DNA of 64,000 bases from Hibiscus mutabilis (GCA_019671005.1 CM033728.1:30020594-30084593); one strand, 5' to 3'. Numbered from the stretch's first letter, positions 1-12,536 are shown. Notes: a model not told the origin generated them from the sequence alone. Numbers and translations: made by a program.

Positions 1-423
1 TCTAGTTGGCATGTATAAAATAATAGTAGCTCGCTTTAACTAGTCTAGATATGGTTTGTATTATTCATATCTAGATAAGTGGTTACTTTATAATGTGGTT
101 TATATTAGTTTAAAGAAATTACTAGTAATGGAAATCATGTAAAATTTTAAATTGGATTTTTAGAGTAATCAAGATCATTTATAATTTAGGGAGTTTTTAG
201 ACAGTTTTCTTAATTAAAATGTGTAGTTATAAACTGCTAAGTTGTTGCCTGAAAGGGGAAGCTATTTGATGGGTTAAAATTAGCAATTGAGTTTACGCAA
301 TAAACTAAATTTTTTTTGTAAATTGTTATTTTTGATTAATTTGATTAGCATAAAAAAATGCGGTTAATCATATGTGACACTCTATACTAGTGTTGGATAA
401 TAAATACTGGTAAGGGTGTTACA
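1..423 (+). repeat. Element A, first LTR (3' part only; cut by window edge)
   Basis: This is the last 423 bases of a long terminal repeat. It is nearly identical to 7490-7912 and similar to 14979-15405. It ends in TTACA at 423, five bases before a primer-binding site, as expected for a Ty3/gypsy LTR. Most of this LTR, including its TG start, lies left of the window, so the left target-site duplication cannot be seen. Confidence 0.93.
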
Positions 424-428
424 TTTAT

Positions 429-441
429 TGGTATCAAAGCC
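429..441 (+). promoter_or_regulatory. Primer-binding site of element A copy 1 (initiator tRNA-Met type)
   Basis: TGGTATCAAAGCC differs by one base from the usual plant tRNA-iMet primer site (TGGTATCAGAGC) and starts five bases after the LTR end. It would prime minus-strand DNA synthesis. An identical site follows the second LTR at 7918-7930. Confidence 0.9.
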
Positions 442-603
442 AGGTTTAGCAGGTTCTGGATAGTAAATGAGTCTCTATAGAAAGTCAGAGTTATATACAT
501 GCCACTAGGATATCTAAAATTACTGATATTTTATAGGATTATGATGATGCCTGATATTGGTAGATTACTCCTTACTTAATTGAAATAATCGTGACATGAA
601 TAG

Positions 604-1798
604 ATGTCAGATTATCGGGAATCGCGACAGGCTGTTGAGCAGGATATGCCTTCTCAAACCGGAAGTAATAAGGTGAATCAGAATCCACATCAGGTTCAGC
701 AGAATGTGGAGCAACCGGCTGAGTAGAATGTAGAGCAATAGGCTTGGGAACAAAGAAATATACCGATGCAAGATCAAGTTTTATTTTTGCAATCCTTGGA
801 TGCGATCATAAATCAACGAGCACCAGTATCAGTCCCTAAGGAGTTAAGGAAAATCGGAGCACCAAAATTATGAGGTGATACTAATGCAAATCTGATGGAT
901 GTTGATTACTGGTTAAACGATGTCAAGATCATGTTAAGCAGAATCCCTTGTGATAATCAAGGAAAATAGGAAGCAGAAGTATCCCTTCTGATGGCAAAAG
1001 CCAGTGTATGGTGGAATGTGATAACTGCACAAGTACCTCTGAAGCGAGTTACTTGGGAATTCTTCCTTCAAGAATTCAAAGAAAAGTACATTAGAGACGT
1101 ATTTGTCGAAGATATGAGACATTAATTTCTGCAGCTAAAACAACATGGCAGATCAGTTTATAAATACGAATGCAAATTTAATAGGCTGAGCTGATTTGCG
1201 ACAGAATTTCTCTCAACCGAAAGGTCTAGAATTGATAGATTTATTGCTGGTTTGGATTCGCAATATAAGAGGATATTGGTTTCCCGTAATTTCACAATTT
1301 TTCAAGAAATGGTGAACCGAGCCAAGGCTATAGAAAGAGTAGACCTCGAGGAGAAGGCCGAAAAGTAGAGTCAGACCGGGAAAAGGTTTGGAGGTTCATT
1401 TGCTGTATCATCATTTAAACACAGCAAAGGAATGTCACAGCAGTATCCTGTAGCATCAGCCTCTTCAGTTAAAAATGGGTATATAGGAGGAAAATCAAAG
1501 CAGTCTCAGATGAATGTTGCAGGTACTCGAGGTTCTAGAATTCGCTCGGTTACAGAATGTGAGCATTGTGGCAAGAGGCATCCTAGTCAATGTTGGTTGA
1601 TCGGGGCATGTTTCCATTGTGGACAAGCTGGGCATTTCAAGAAAAATTGTCTGGAACTTCATCCGCATCAGTTTGCTGTAGTGCCTCAGAGGGGCAAGGG
1701 AAACAAAGGTGGAAAATCAGGAACATCGGCATCAACACCCAATCAAGAAATTAAAGCTACAGCTCAGGTATACAACATCAAAACTATTGATGATTGAG
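604..1798 (+). pseudogene. gag: gag pseudogene of element A copy 1
   Basis: Gag forms the virus-like particle and binds the element RNA. From the ATG at 604 one frame can be followed to the protease, broken by in-frame TAG, TAA and TGA codons (first at 724-726). Most are one C-to-T step from CAG, CAA or CGA. The middle has the tryptophan-rich gag core (MAKASVWWNVI near 990-1022). A zinc knuckle lies near 1608-1650: CFHCGQAGHFKKNC fits C-X2-C-X4-H-X4-C. A second Cys/His cluster (CEHCGKRHPSQC) precedes it at about 1560. The longest unbroken part is 1432-1797. The same stops occur in copy 2, so decay predates the tandem duplication. Confidence 0.88.
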
Positions 1799-4700
1799 AT
1801 AATGCAGAGATCGTTGTAGGCATAATCGAACTTTTTGGCATACCTATTTTTACTTTGATTGATCCAGGCTCTACTCATTCATACATTAGTTCTAAAGTAG
1901 TACTTGAAAGAAACATCCCAATAGAACTAATTTCGAGTGAGATAGTTGTCGTTAACGCAATAGGACAAAGTGCCAGAGTGAGTAAAATATGTGGGAAATA
2001 TCCTTTAAAAATTCAAGTAGTAGATTTTCCTACTGATCTTATGGAATTGCCTTTCCAAGAATTTGAAATTACTCTTGGAATGGATTGGTTATCGGCATAT
2101 GATGCTATTGTTGAATGCCGATATAAAAGATTAATCTTAAATAAGCCAGATGGCTCGATAATGGTATTTGTAGGTGAAAGGTCGGGTAATATGAGTAATG
2201 TGATAAATACTCTAGAAACGAAAACAAATCTGGAAAATATACCCTCGGTGCGGGAATTTCCAGATGTCTTTCCGAATGAATTACCAAGACAACCTCCCGA
2301 TCGAAAGGTGGAATTTGGTATTGATGTGCTTCCTGGAACAGCACCAATATCAATAACACCTTATAGAATGGCTCCTACAGAGCTTAAAGATTTGAAGGCT
2401 CAATTGCAAGAATTATTGGATAAAGGCTTCATTCGACCAAGCATATCACATTGGGGAGCTCCGGTCTTATTTGTGAAAAAGAAGGATGGATCAATGAGAC
2501 TATGTGTAGATTATCGTCAACTTAATAAAGTGACGATAAAGAATAAATATCCTTTACCTAGGATTGACGATCTTTTTGATCAACTTAAGGGAGCAACGGT
2601 GTTCTCTAAGATTGATCTTCGATCGGGGTATCATCAATTAAAAATCAAGGAAGCGGATATACCAATGACAACTTTTAGAACTAGATATGGGCATTTCGAG
2701 TTTGTAGTAATGCCATTCGGACTTACAAATGCACCTATGGATTTAATGAATCGAATCTTCTAGCCGTATTTGGATCAATTTGTGGTAGTATTTATTGATG
2801 ACATATTGGTTTACTCTTAAACCAAGGAAGAGCATGATACTCATCTTTGAGTTGTTCTCGGATCTTACGAGAAAAGAAGTTGTATGCAAAGCTGCCTAAG
2901 TGTGACTTCTAGTTGTTCAAGTAAATTTCCTTGGGCATATAGTTTGATCGAAGGAATTGAGTTGATCCTAAGAAGGTTCAAGCAATTCTTGAATGGAAAG
3001 TTCCTAAGAATATCTCCGAAGTGAGAAGCTTTTTGGGATTAGCTGGTTACTATCATCTTTTGAAAGATTTTTCAATGATTGCCTCTCCGATAACCAAGTT
3101 GTTAAGAAAAGATGTATCGTTCGTTTGGACGAAAAAAATGTCAAGAAAGCTTTTGCAACCAGAACCTAGAAAAGAATTTGTAATATATAGTGATGCCTCT
3201 CATAATGGTTTGGGATGTGTGCTGATGCAAGAAGGAAAGGTGGTAGCTTATGCTTCACGGAAACTCAAAACTCATGAGAGAAACTATCCCACTTATGATT
3301 TAGAGTTAGCTGCATTGGTGTTTGCTCTAAAAATTTAGTGACACTACTTATATGGTGAAAATGCTATATTTTCACTAACCATAAAAGTTTGAAGTACTTG
3401 TTATCCCAAAAGGAGCTCAATTTGAGGTAGAGAAGATGGATAGAATTAATCAAGGGTTATGATGTACTTATTGATTATTATCCGGGAAAGGCTAATGTGG
3501 TAGCAGACGCGACTTTAGCGGAAAAATTTTCTACCTTGAGAGCCCCTGAATGCCTAGTTGAAAATGCAGGAAATGGTGCATTAGTGGCAGAATTTCAAAT
3601 CAAGCCAACTTTGATAGAGAGAATTAAAGAGTTACAAGCCAAAGATGAAGGGTGCTTGGCAAGAATAAAACAAATAGAAAGTGGTGAATTTAAGGACTTT
3701 GAAGTAAAGTCTAATGGGTGCTTATATTATAAAGGACATTTATATGTTTCTGAGGATGATGAGCTAAAGAAAGAAATACTTTCTGAAGCCCATTACAGCC
3801 CTTTAACAATGCATCCAGGTGGTAACAAAATGTATCAAGATGTGAAAGGTCATTTTTTGTGGCTTGGCATGAAGCGAGCCATCACAGAATTTGTTGCCAA
3901 ATGTTTGACTTGTCAACAAGTAAAAGCAGAACATCAGGTACCATCTAGATTACTTCAACCAATTTCTATTCCACAGTGGAAATGGGAAAGAGTTACTATG
4001 GATTTTGTAACGGGCTTGCCTTTGACGCCAAGTAAAAAGGATGCAATCTGGGTGATTGTAGATCGATTGACTAAATCGGCACACTTAATAATAGTTCACA
4101 CATATTATTCCTTGAACAAGTGGCAGAATTATATATCAAGGAGATTGTTAGGTTGCATGGTGTTCCTATGTCTATTATATCGGACGAGGATCCCGAGGTT
4201 CACTTCAAGATTTTAGAGTGCTTTACACGAGGCATTGGGAACTAAATTACATTTTAGTACTACTTTTCATCCCCAAACGGACGGGAGTCAAGAGAACTAT
4301 CCAAGTATTGGTTAGAGCGTGTGTAATAAATTTTATGGGTTCTTGGGAAAAGTATCTCCCATTGGCGTAATTCGCATATAACAATAGTTATCAATCAAGC
4401 ATAAAGATGGCTCCTTACGAAGCATTATATGGGAGAAAATGTAGAAGGCCATTAAATTGGTTCGAGCTTGAGGATCGAAAGGTTATTGGACCGGAGGTGG
4501 AGGATAAGGTAAGAATCATTCAAGACAATCTCAAAGCTGCCTCTAACAAACAAAAATCTTACTCAGATCTTAAAAGAAAAGATATTATGTTTGAAGTCGG
4601 AAATGAGGTATTTTTAAAAGTATCACCCTGGAAAAAGGTGTTACACTTTGGACGAAAAGGCAAGCTTAGTCCAAGATTTATCGACCCTTACGATATTCTA

Positions 4701-5024
4701 AAAAGGGTTGGTCCAGTGGCATATCAGTTAGCATTGCCACCCTAGATGAGTAATATCCATGATGTTTTTTATGTATCCATGCTACGGAAGTATCGATCAG
4801 ATCCTTCGCATGTCATTACACCGGAAGAAATCGAGATTCAACAGGATCTGACATACGAGGAAGAACCTGTGAAGATATTAGCTCATGGAGAAAAACAGCT
4901 AAGAAATAAAAAGATTCCTCTAGTTAAAGTTTTATGGAGAAATTACAAAGTAGAGGAAGCCACTTGGGAATCTGAGGAATCAATGAAAAAGCAGTATCCG
5001 CATCTTTTTCAACCTATTACTTAG
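1799..5024 (+). pseudogene. pol: pol pseudogene of element A copy 1 (PR-RT-RH-IN-chromodomain)
   Basis: Protease has the DPGSTHSY active-site motif at about 1861-1884. RT runs from about 2320 to 3050 with YHQ and MPFGL motifs near 2630 and 2710 and the FIDDIL catalytic motif near 2795, just after a TAG at 2761. RNase H (IYSDASHNGLG) lies at about 3184-3340; the RT-RNase H link looks shortened compared with relatives. Integrase has an HHCC zinc-binding region (about 3787-3915, CLTCQQ) and a catalytic core beginning with MDFVTGL near 4000. The chromodomain-like tail is 4746-5024. Frames are broken at 2761, 2818, about 3336, around 4115 and around 4190, among others. Several breaks are absent from copy 2 and sit in CAG/CCAG-like motifs, so they may be sequence errors; others are shared and real. 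Confidence 0.9.
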
Positions 5025-5047
5025 GAAAATTCGAGGACAAATTTTCT

Positions 5048-5060
5048 TAAGAGGGAGAAT
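5048..5060 (+). promoter_or_regulatory. Polypurine tract of element A copy 1
   Basis: The purine-rich stretch TAAGAGGGAGAAT directly precedes the TGTAATACC start of the next LTR. This is where plus-strand DNA synthesis is primed. The same tract occurs at 12537-12549. Confidence 0.82.
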
Positions 5061-7912
5061 TGTAATACCTCAAAATTTTGGTTAGTGACCAAAATGTAAA
5101 AATTTAAAAAGTTTGGTGCCAAAGTGTAAATTTCAAAAAGTTCAGGGACTAAGTTGTAATTTTCAAAAGTTATGTAATTTAGTCCCGTAAATGAATAGTT
5201 CACCCCCCAAGAGTGGCATTTTCGTGTTACTCGAACTTTTGATACAGAGTTTGTATTAAGAGCTATAAGCTTTAAAGTTCGGGAAAAATCCAGATAATCG
5301 GATTTAATTGAATAAATGAGAAATCTCTTGTGAGATATTTTAGGAGATACTTTATTAAAATAAGGCAAGGGTAAAAGGGTCATTTTCATGCCTTATTTTA
5401 ATAGAAATTAATATGGACCATTGGATTAAAGATTACTTTTTCATGTGTAATCTTGGCCATTAGATGAAAAATGGCAAGATGGTAATTTTTGAAGATGGCA
5501 AGGGCAAAGTTGGTAATCACTAACTCCTTTAGATAATTTGGACCATTGGATGAATTTAGGTGACATGTGGCAAAACATGGAGCTTTGGATTTAAAGGGCA
5601 AAATGGTCATTTTAGCATAAAAGGGATTTTTAATTTAAAATCCCATAAATAAAGGACAAATGGCCTAAATTAAATCAAAAGAAAATTCAAGACTTTTCTT
5701 CTATTTTCTCATCAAGTTTGGAAGGTTCATAAGGTAAGGAAAAAATTTGAATTCAATTTTCAAGCTTATTTCTTTAGATTTTGGATAAAAGTATGAAACA
5801 AGGAATTAATCTCCATGAAATTCTCTATCTCTTGGTACCATTTATTCACGCTTTTCTTACTTAAAACCTTAGTTTTGAGGAATTGATGGATGAAGGGGAT
5901 ATTGATTTAGAATGAACTAAGGTTAGTTTTTGATGAATATGATGTTGTGAAATCATATTAAAGCTTGTGTGATGGTTGAAACTACATGGAAATAGTTAAA
6001 CCCTAAATTGTTCAAAGTTAGAGTTTTGGTAGAAAAGTTGAATTTAGATTGATTTTGATATGGGAATGATTGTGAAAGCTTGGAAATGATGTTTAAGTGT
6101 TAAGTGGACCAATTTGGAAAGTTGGAAAATTACAAGGATGATTTAGGCAATTTATAAGAATTAGGGAAATTATGAAAAAATTCCATAAATTTTGAAATGT
6201 TGAAATTATGATTTTACAAGCTTTAAAATGTCATTTGGGCCATTTTGGAAGTTTGTAAAACTATAAGGACCAATTCAAAAATTTTGAAAAGATTGGGGAC
6301 CAATTCGCAATTTGAAAGAATTCAAGGACTAAAGTGAAAAATTATTTTCATGGAAGTATTATGCTGGAATAAATGTTAGAATGAGTTATAAATCATGCTT
6401 TGAGTAAATGTTTGAAGAAATATAAAGTATTGAGGATGAAATGACTTATGTCATGAAACTAATATTTTGGAAAATATTAGGGTGTTTATAGGAAAATTAT
6501 TCCTATATTGTTTATGTGTTAGTAAGATACTAACATACAATTTAGAATGTACTTATGGTGTTTTAAATATACTTGTAGATTGTGAACAAAATCGAGATCG
6601 AATTAGTAATCGAGGAAAGGAACAGGACCAAAGTTGATCTTAGTGAGGCTAGTTGGACATTGAAAAAGTATAAAGTGTCAAGGTGAATGCATTTTCATGC
6701 ATGGATAATATTATGATTTTTATTCGAAAGACTTGTGATAAGTCTACCTTATTAATAATTGCTTGATAGTTATATCATGAACTTATATTTGACATGTTGA
6801 GAATTGTCAAAGGTAGAACTTTGATGCATTTGATCACTAGATATATCTGTATGTATGTATGTTTATGTTATATTTAGGTATGAACTGCCCATTATTTAAT
6901 TATATTGCCATGGATGAATCAAATATGGAATTGGAAAGTATGCCCAAATATGTAATTGAGGTATAGAGTATAGTTGGCATGCCATAGAGTCCAGCGGTTT
7001 AGCACTTCGGTGCGGTTTATTAACACTTAGGTGTGGTTCTTTAGCACTTATGTGCGGTCTCTTAGCACTTCGGTGCGGTTTATTAGCACTTTGGTGCAGT
7101 TTTGACTCGTGAACTCAAGTCCTCAAACTATGTTGGGCAATAATTTATTTGATAATAAATGGTTAATAAATTAGAGAGAAGGTAAACTCTCAGATGTTGG
7201 CAAGGTTATTAATAGGATTTATGAATCGAAATATATTATGTTAATATTTAATTAACATAAGGAAATAAATGAATAGTGATCAAATTGCATGTTTATTTTA
7301 TTATTGTTATAATTCAAGCATGTTGATTTATGTTAAACAATTATAATGCCTCACTAAGTAAACACTTAGCGAGTTATGGTTTTTCACGCGTAGGTAGTAA
7401 TTCCGGGCAGTAGTAAGGAGAGTCGGCATCATCATCCGGAGGATAATAGTTGTATTGGTAATTTACATCTTTGATGTATTTTGATTATCTCTAGTTGGCA
7501 TGTATAAAATAATAGTAGCTCGCTTTAACTAGTCTAGATATGGTTTGTATTATTAATATCTAGATAAGTGGTTACTTTATAATGTGGTTTATATTAGTTT
7601 AAAGAAATTACTAGTAATGGAAATCATGTAAAATTTTAAATTGGATTTTTAGAGTAATCAAGATCATTTATAATTTAGGGAGTTTTTAGACAGTTTTCTT
7701 AATTAAAATGTGTAGTTATAAACTGCTAAGTTGTTGCCTGAAAGGGGAAGCTATTTGATGGGTTAAAATTAGCAATTGAGTTTACGCAATAAACTAAATT
7801 TTTTTTGTAAATTGTTATTTTTGATTAATTTGATTAGCATAAAAAAATGCGGTTAATCATATGTGACACTCTATACTAGTGTTGGATAATAAATACTGGT
7901 AAGGGTGTTACA
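5061..7912 (+). repeat. Element A, middle LTR (complete, 2,852 bp)
   Basis: It starts with TGTAATACC after a polypurine tract and ends with GTGTTACA before a primer-binding site, so it serves as 3' LTR of copy 1 and 5' LTR of copy 2. Its last 423 bases match the first LTR almost perfectly. Its first about 2,430 bases match the third LTR at roughly 99%. That mosaic fits a recombinant LTR. It holds no gene; small open frames on the minus strand at 5021-5610 are chance. A cluster of short hairpins lies at 7001-7100. Confidence 0.93.
7001..7100 (+). repeat. Five-fold short hairpin repeat inside the middle LTR
   Basis: About five imperfect copies of a 19-22 bp unit, AGCACTTCGGTGCGGTTTAT and variants. 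Each contains a small palindrome, GCAC-TTCG-GTGC, with a stable TTCG-type tetraloop, and paired changes partly preserve the stems (CACTTAGGTG, GCACTTATGTGC). It is repeated at 14491-14590 and, diverged, on the minus strand in element B LTRs. Its role is unknown. Confidence 0.75.
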
Positions 7913-8092
7913 TTTATTGGTATCAAAGCCAGGTTTAGCAGGTTCTGGATAGTAAATGAGTCTCTATAGAAAGTCAGAGTTATATACATGCCACTAGGAT
8001 ATCTAAAATTACTGATATTTTATAGGATTATGATGATGCCTGATATTGGTAGATTACTCCTTACTTAATTGAAATAATCGTGACATGAATAG

Positions 8093-9287
8093 ATGTCAGA
8101 TTATCGGGAATCGCGACAGGCTGTTGAGCAGGATATGCCTTCTCAAACCGGAAGTAATAAGGTGAATCAGAATCCACATCAGGTTCAGCAGAATGTGGAG
8201 CAACCGGCTGAGTAGAATGTAGAGCAATAGGCTTGGGAACAAAGAAATATACCGATGCAAGATCAAGTTTTATTTTTGCAATCCTTGGATGCGATCATAA
8301 ATCAACGAGCACCAGTATCAGTCCCTAAGGAGTTAAGGAAAATCGGAGCACCAAAATTATGAGGTGATACTAATGCAAATCTGATGGATGTTGATTACTG
8401 GTTAAACGATGTCAAGATCATGTTAAGCAGAATCCCTTGTGATAATCAAGGAAAATAGGAAGCAGAAGTATCCCTTCTGATGGCAAAAGCCAGTGTATGG
8501 TGGAATGTGATAACTGCACAAGTACCTCTGAAGCGAGTTACTTGGGAATTCTTCCTTCAAGAATTCAAAGAAAAGTACATTAGAGACGTATTTGTCGAAG
8601 ATATGAGACATTAATTTCTGCAGCTAAAACAACATGGCATCAGTTTATAAATACGAATGCAAATTTAATAGGCTGAGCTGATTTGCGACTGAATTTCTCT
8701 CAACCGAAAGGTCTAGAATTGATAGATTTATTGCTGGTTTGGATTCGCAATATAAGAGGATATTGGTTTCCCGTAATTTCACAATTTTTCAAGAAATGGT
8801 GAACCGAGCCAAGGCTATAGAAAGAGTAGACCTCGAGGAGAAGGCCGAAAAGTAGAGTCGAGACGGGGAAAAGGTTTGGAGGTTCATTTGCTGTATCATC
8901 ATTTAAACACAAGAAAGGAATGTCACAGCAAAGATATCTGTAGCATCAGCCTCTTCAGTTAAAAATGGGTATATAGGAGGAAAATCAAAGCAGTCTCAGA
9001 TGAATGTTGCAGGTACTCGAGGTTCTAGAATTCGCTCGGTTACAGAATGTGAGCATTGTGGCAAGAGGCATCCTAGTCAATGTTGGTTGATCGGGCATGT
9101 TTCCATTGTGGACAAGCTGGGCATTTCAAGAAAAATTGTCCGGAACTTCATCCGCATCGGTTTCTTGTAGTGCCTCGAGAGGGGCAAGGGAAACAAAGGT
9201 GGAAAATCAGGAACATCGGCATCAACACCCAATCAAGAAATTAAAGCTACAGCTCGGGTATACAACATCAAAACTATTGATGATTGA
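8093..9287 (+). pseudogene. gag: gag pseudogene of element A copy 2
   Basis: It starts at the ATG equivalent to 604 and carries the same in-frame stops as copy 1. Extra disruptions are a two-base loss near 8638 (GGCAGATCAG in copy 1, GGCATCAG here), a changed run near 8860, and a one-base loss before the zinc knuckle (GATCGGGGCATG in copy 1, GATCGGGCATG here, near 9091) that throws the CCHC motif out of frame. It encodes no functional product. Confidence 0.87.
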
Positions 9288-12200
9288 GATAATGCGCAGA
9301 GATCGTTGTAGGCATAATCGAACTTTTTGGCATACCTATTTTTACTTTGATTGATCGGGCTCTACTCATTCATACATTAGTTCTAAAGTAGTACTTGAAA
9401 GAAACATCCCAATAGAACTAATTTGAGTGAGATAGTTGTCGTTAACGCAATAGGACAAAGTGCGAGTGAGTAAAATATGTGGGAAATATCCTTTAAAAAT
9501 TCAAGTAGTAGATTTTCCTACTGATCTTATGGAATTGCCTTTCCAAGAATTTGAAATTACTCTTGGAATGGATTGGTTATCGGCATATGATGCTATTGTT
9601 GAATGCCGATATAAAAGATTAATCTTAAATAAGCGGATGGCTCGATAATGGTATTTGTAGGTGAAAGGTCGGGTAATATGAGTAATGTGATAAATACTCT
9701 AGAAACGAAAACAAATCTGGAAAATATACCTCGGTGCGGGAATTTTCGGATGTCTTTCCGAATGAATTACCAAGACAACCTCCCGATCGAAAGGTGGAAT
9801 TTGGTATTGATGTGCTTCCTGGAACAGCACCAATATCAATAACACCTTATAGAATGGCTCCTACAGAGCTTAAAGATTTGAAGGCTCAATTGCAAGAATT
9901 ATTGGATAAAGGCTTCATTCGACCAAGCATATCACATTGGGAGCTCGGTCTTATTTGTGAAAAAGAAGAGGATGGATCAATGAGACTATGTGTAGATTAT
10001 CGTCAACTTAATAAAGTGACGATAAAGAATAAATATCCTTTACCTAGGATTGACGATCTTTTTGATCAACTTAAGGGAGCAACGGTGTTCTCTAAGATTG
10101 ATCTTCGATCGGGGTATCATCAATTAAAAATCAAGGAAGCGGATATACCAATGACAACTTTTAGAACTAGATATGGGCATTTCGAGTTTGTAGTAATGCC
10201 ATTCGGACTTACAAATGCACCTATGGATTTAATGAATCGAATCTTCTAGCCGTATTTGGATCAATTTGTGGTAGTATTTATTGATGACATATTGGTTTAC
10301 TCTTAAACCAAGGAAGAGCATGATACTCATCTTCGAGTTGTTCTCCAGATCTTACGAGAAAAGAAGTTGTATGCAAAGCTGCCTAAGTGTGACTTCTAGT
10401 TGTCAGAAGTAAATTTCCTTGGGCATATAGTTTCAGTCGAAGGAATTCGAGTTGATCCTAAGAAGGTTCAAGCAATTCTTGAATGGAAAGTTCCTAAGAA
10501 TATCTCCGAAGTGAGAAGCTTTTTGGGATTAGCTGGTTACTATCATCTTTTGAAAGATTTTTCAATGATTGCCTCTCCGATAACCAAGTTGTTAAGAAAA
10601 GATGTATCGTTCGTTTGGACGAAAAAAATGTCAAGAAAGCTTTTGCAACCAGAACCTAGAAAAGAATTTGTAATATATAGTGATGCCTCTCATAATGGTT
10701 TGGGATGTGTGCTGATGCAAGAAGGAAAGGTGGTAGCTTATGCTTCACGGAAACTCAAAACTCATGAGAGAAACTATCCCACTTATGATTTAGAGTTAGC
10801 TGCATTGGTGTTTGCTCTAAAAATTTAGTGACACTACTTATATGGTGAAAATGCTATATTTTCACTAACCATAAAAGTTTGAAGTACTTGTTATCCCAAA
10901 AGGAGCTCAATTTGAGGTAGAGAAGATGGATAGAATTAATCAAGGGTTATGATGTACTTATTGATTATTATCCGGGAAAGGCTAATGTGGTAGCAGACGC
11001 ACTTAGCCGGAAAAATTTTCTACCTTGAGAGCCCTGAATGCCTAGTTGAAAATGCAGGAAATGGTGCATTAGTGGCAGAATTTCAAATCAAGCCAACTTT
11101 GATAGAGAGAATTAAAGAGTTACAAGCCAAAGATGAAGGGTGCTTGGCAAGAATAAAACAAATAGAAAGTGGTGAATTTAAGGACTTTGAAGTAAAGTCT
11201 AATGGGTGCTTATATTATAAAGGACATTTATATGTTTCTGAGGATGATGAGCTAAAGAAAGAAATACTTTCTGAAGCCCATTACAGCCCTTTAACAATGC
11301 ATCCAGGTGGTAACAAAATGTATCAAGATGTGAAAGGTCATTTTTTGTGGCTTGGCATGAAGCGAGCCATCACAGAATTTGTTGCCAAATGTTTGACTTG
11401 TCAACAAGTAAAAGCAGAACATCAGGTACCATCTAGATTACTTCAACCAATTTCTATTCCACAGTGGAAATGGGAAAGAGTTACTATGGATTTTGTAACG
11501 GGCTTGCCTTTGACGCCAAGTAAAAAGGATGCAATCTGGGTGATTGTAGATCGATTGACTAAATCGGCACACTTAATAATAGTTCACACATATTATTCCT
11601 TGAACAAGCTGGCAGAATTATATATCAAGGAGATTGTTAGGTTGCATGGTGTTCCTATGTCTATTATATCGGACAGGGATCCCAGGTTCACTTCAAGATT
11701 TTAGAGTGCTTTACACGAGGCATTGGGAACTAAATTACATTTTAGTACTACTTTTCATCCCCAAACGGACGGGGAGTCGAAGAGAACTATCCAAGTATTG
11801 GTTAGAGCGTGTGTAATAAATTTTATGGGTTCTTGGGAAAAGTATCTCCCATTGGCAGAATTCGCATATAACAATAGTTATCAATCAAGCATAAAGATGG
11901 CTCCTTACGAAGCATTATATGGGAGAAAATGTAGAAGGCCATTAAATTGGTTCGAGCTTGAGGATCGAAAGGTTATTGGACCGGAGGTGGAGGATAAGGT
12001 AAGAATCATTCAAGACAATCTCAAAGCTGCCTCTAACAAACAAAAATCTTACTCAGATCTTAAAAGAAAAGATATTATGTTTGAAGTCGGAAATGAGGTA
12101 TTTTTAAAAGTATCACCCTGGAAAAAGGTGTTACACTTTGGACGAAAAGGCAAGCTTAGTCCAAGATTTATCGACCCTTACGATATTCTAAAAAGGGTTG

Positions 12201-12513
12201 GTCCAGTGGCATATCAGTTAGCATTGCCACCCTAGATGAGTAATATCCATGATGTTTTTTATGTATCCATGCTACGTAAGTATCGATCAGATCCTTCGCA
12301 TGTCATTACACCGGAAGAAATCGAGATTCAACAGGATCTGACATACGAGGAAGAACCTGTGAAGATATTAGCTCATGGAGAAAAACAGCTAAGAAATAAA
12401 AAGATTCCTCTAGTTAAAGTTTTATGGAGAAATTACAAAGTAGAGGAAGCCACTGGGAATCGAGGAATCAATGAAAAGCGCGATATCCGCATCTTTTTCA
12501 ACCTATTACTTAG
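9288..12513 (+). pseudogene. pol: pol pseudogene of element A copy 2
   Basis: It has the same domain order as copy 1. RT is readable at 9734-10249 and RNase H at 10400-10828. The integrase zinc finger and first half of the core are at 11072-11704, the second half at 11723-12235, and the chromodomain-like tail at 12236-12513 with a frameshift near 12455. Here the integrase is better preserved than in copy 1: SDRDPRFTSRF is intact, followed by TAG where a tryptophan is usual. The segment GESKRTIQ has Lys where the third catalytic acidic residue (Glu of D,D-E) is normally found, so integration activity would be lost even without the stops. Confidence 0.88.
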
Positions 12514-12536
12514 GAAAATTCGAGGACAAATTTTCT

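Larger units (their letters stand above)
424..5060 (+). mobile_element. Element A copy 1, internal region (Ty3/gypsy chromovirus, Tekay/Del-like)
   Basis: This 4,637-bp internal region runs from primer-binding site to polypurine tract. It encodes, in order, gag, protease, reverse transcriptase, RNase H, integrase and a C-terminal chromodomain-like segment, which is the order of Ty3/gypsy chromoviruses. Long LTRs (about 2.85 kb), the tRNA-iMet site and the chromodomain favour the Tekay/Del clade. Every open frame is interrupted by stops or frameshifts, so the copy is dead. Bases 424-603 are the non-coding leader. Copy 2 is offset by exactly 7,489 bp. Confidence 0.92.

Noticed and set aside
934..1122. 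A 62-codon minus-strand frame found identically at 934-1122 and 8423-8611
   Set aside because: It is antisense to the gag pseudogene, and its repetition is explained by the tandem duplication. No independent coding signal.
5021..5610. Minus-strand frames of 122 and 70 codons in the LTRs, repeated at 12510-13099
   Set aside because: LTR sequence in reverse; no family features, and conservation between copies only reflects recent duplication.
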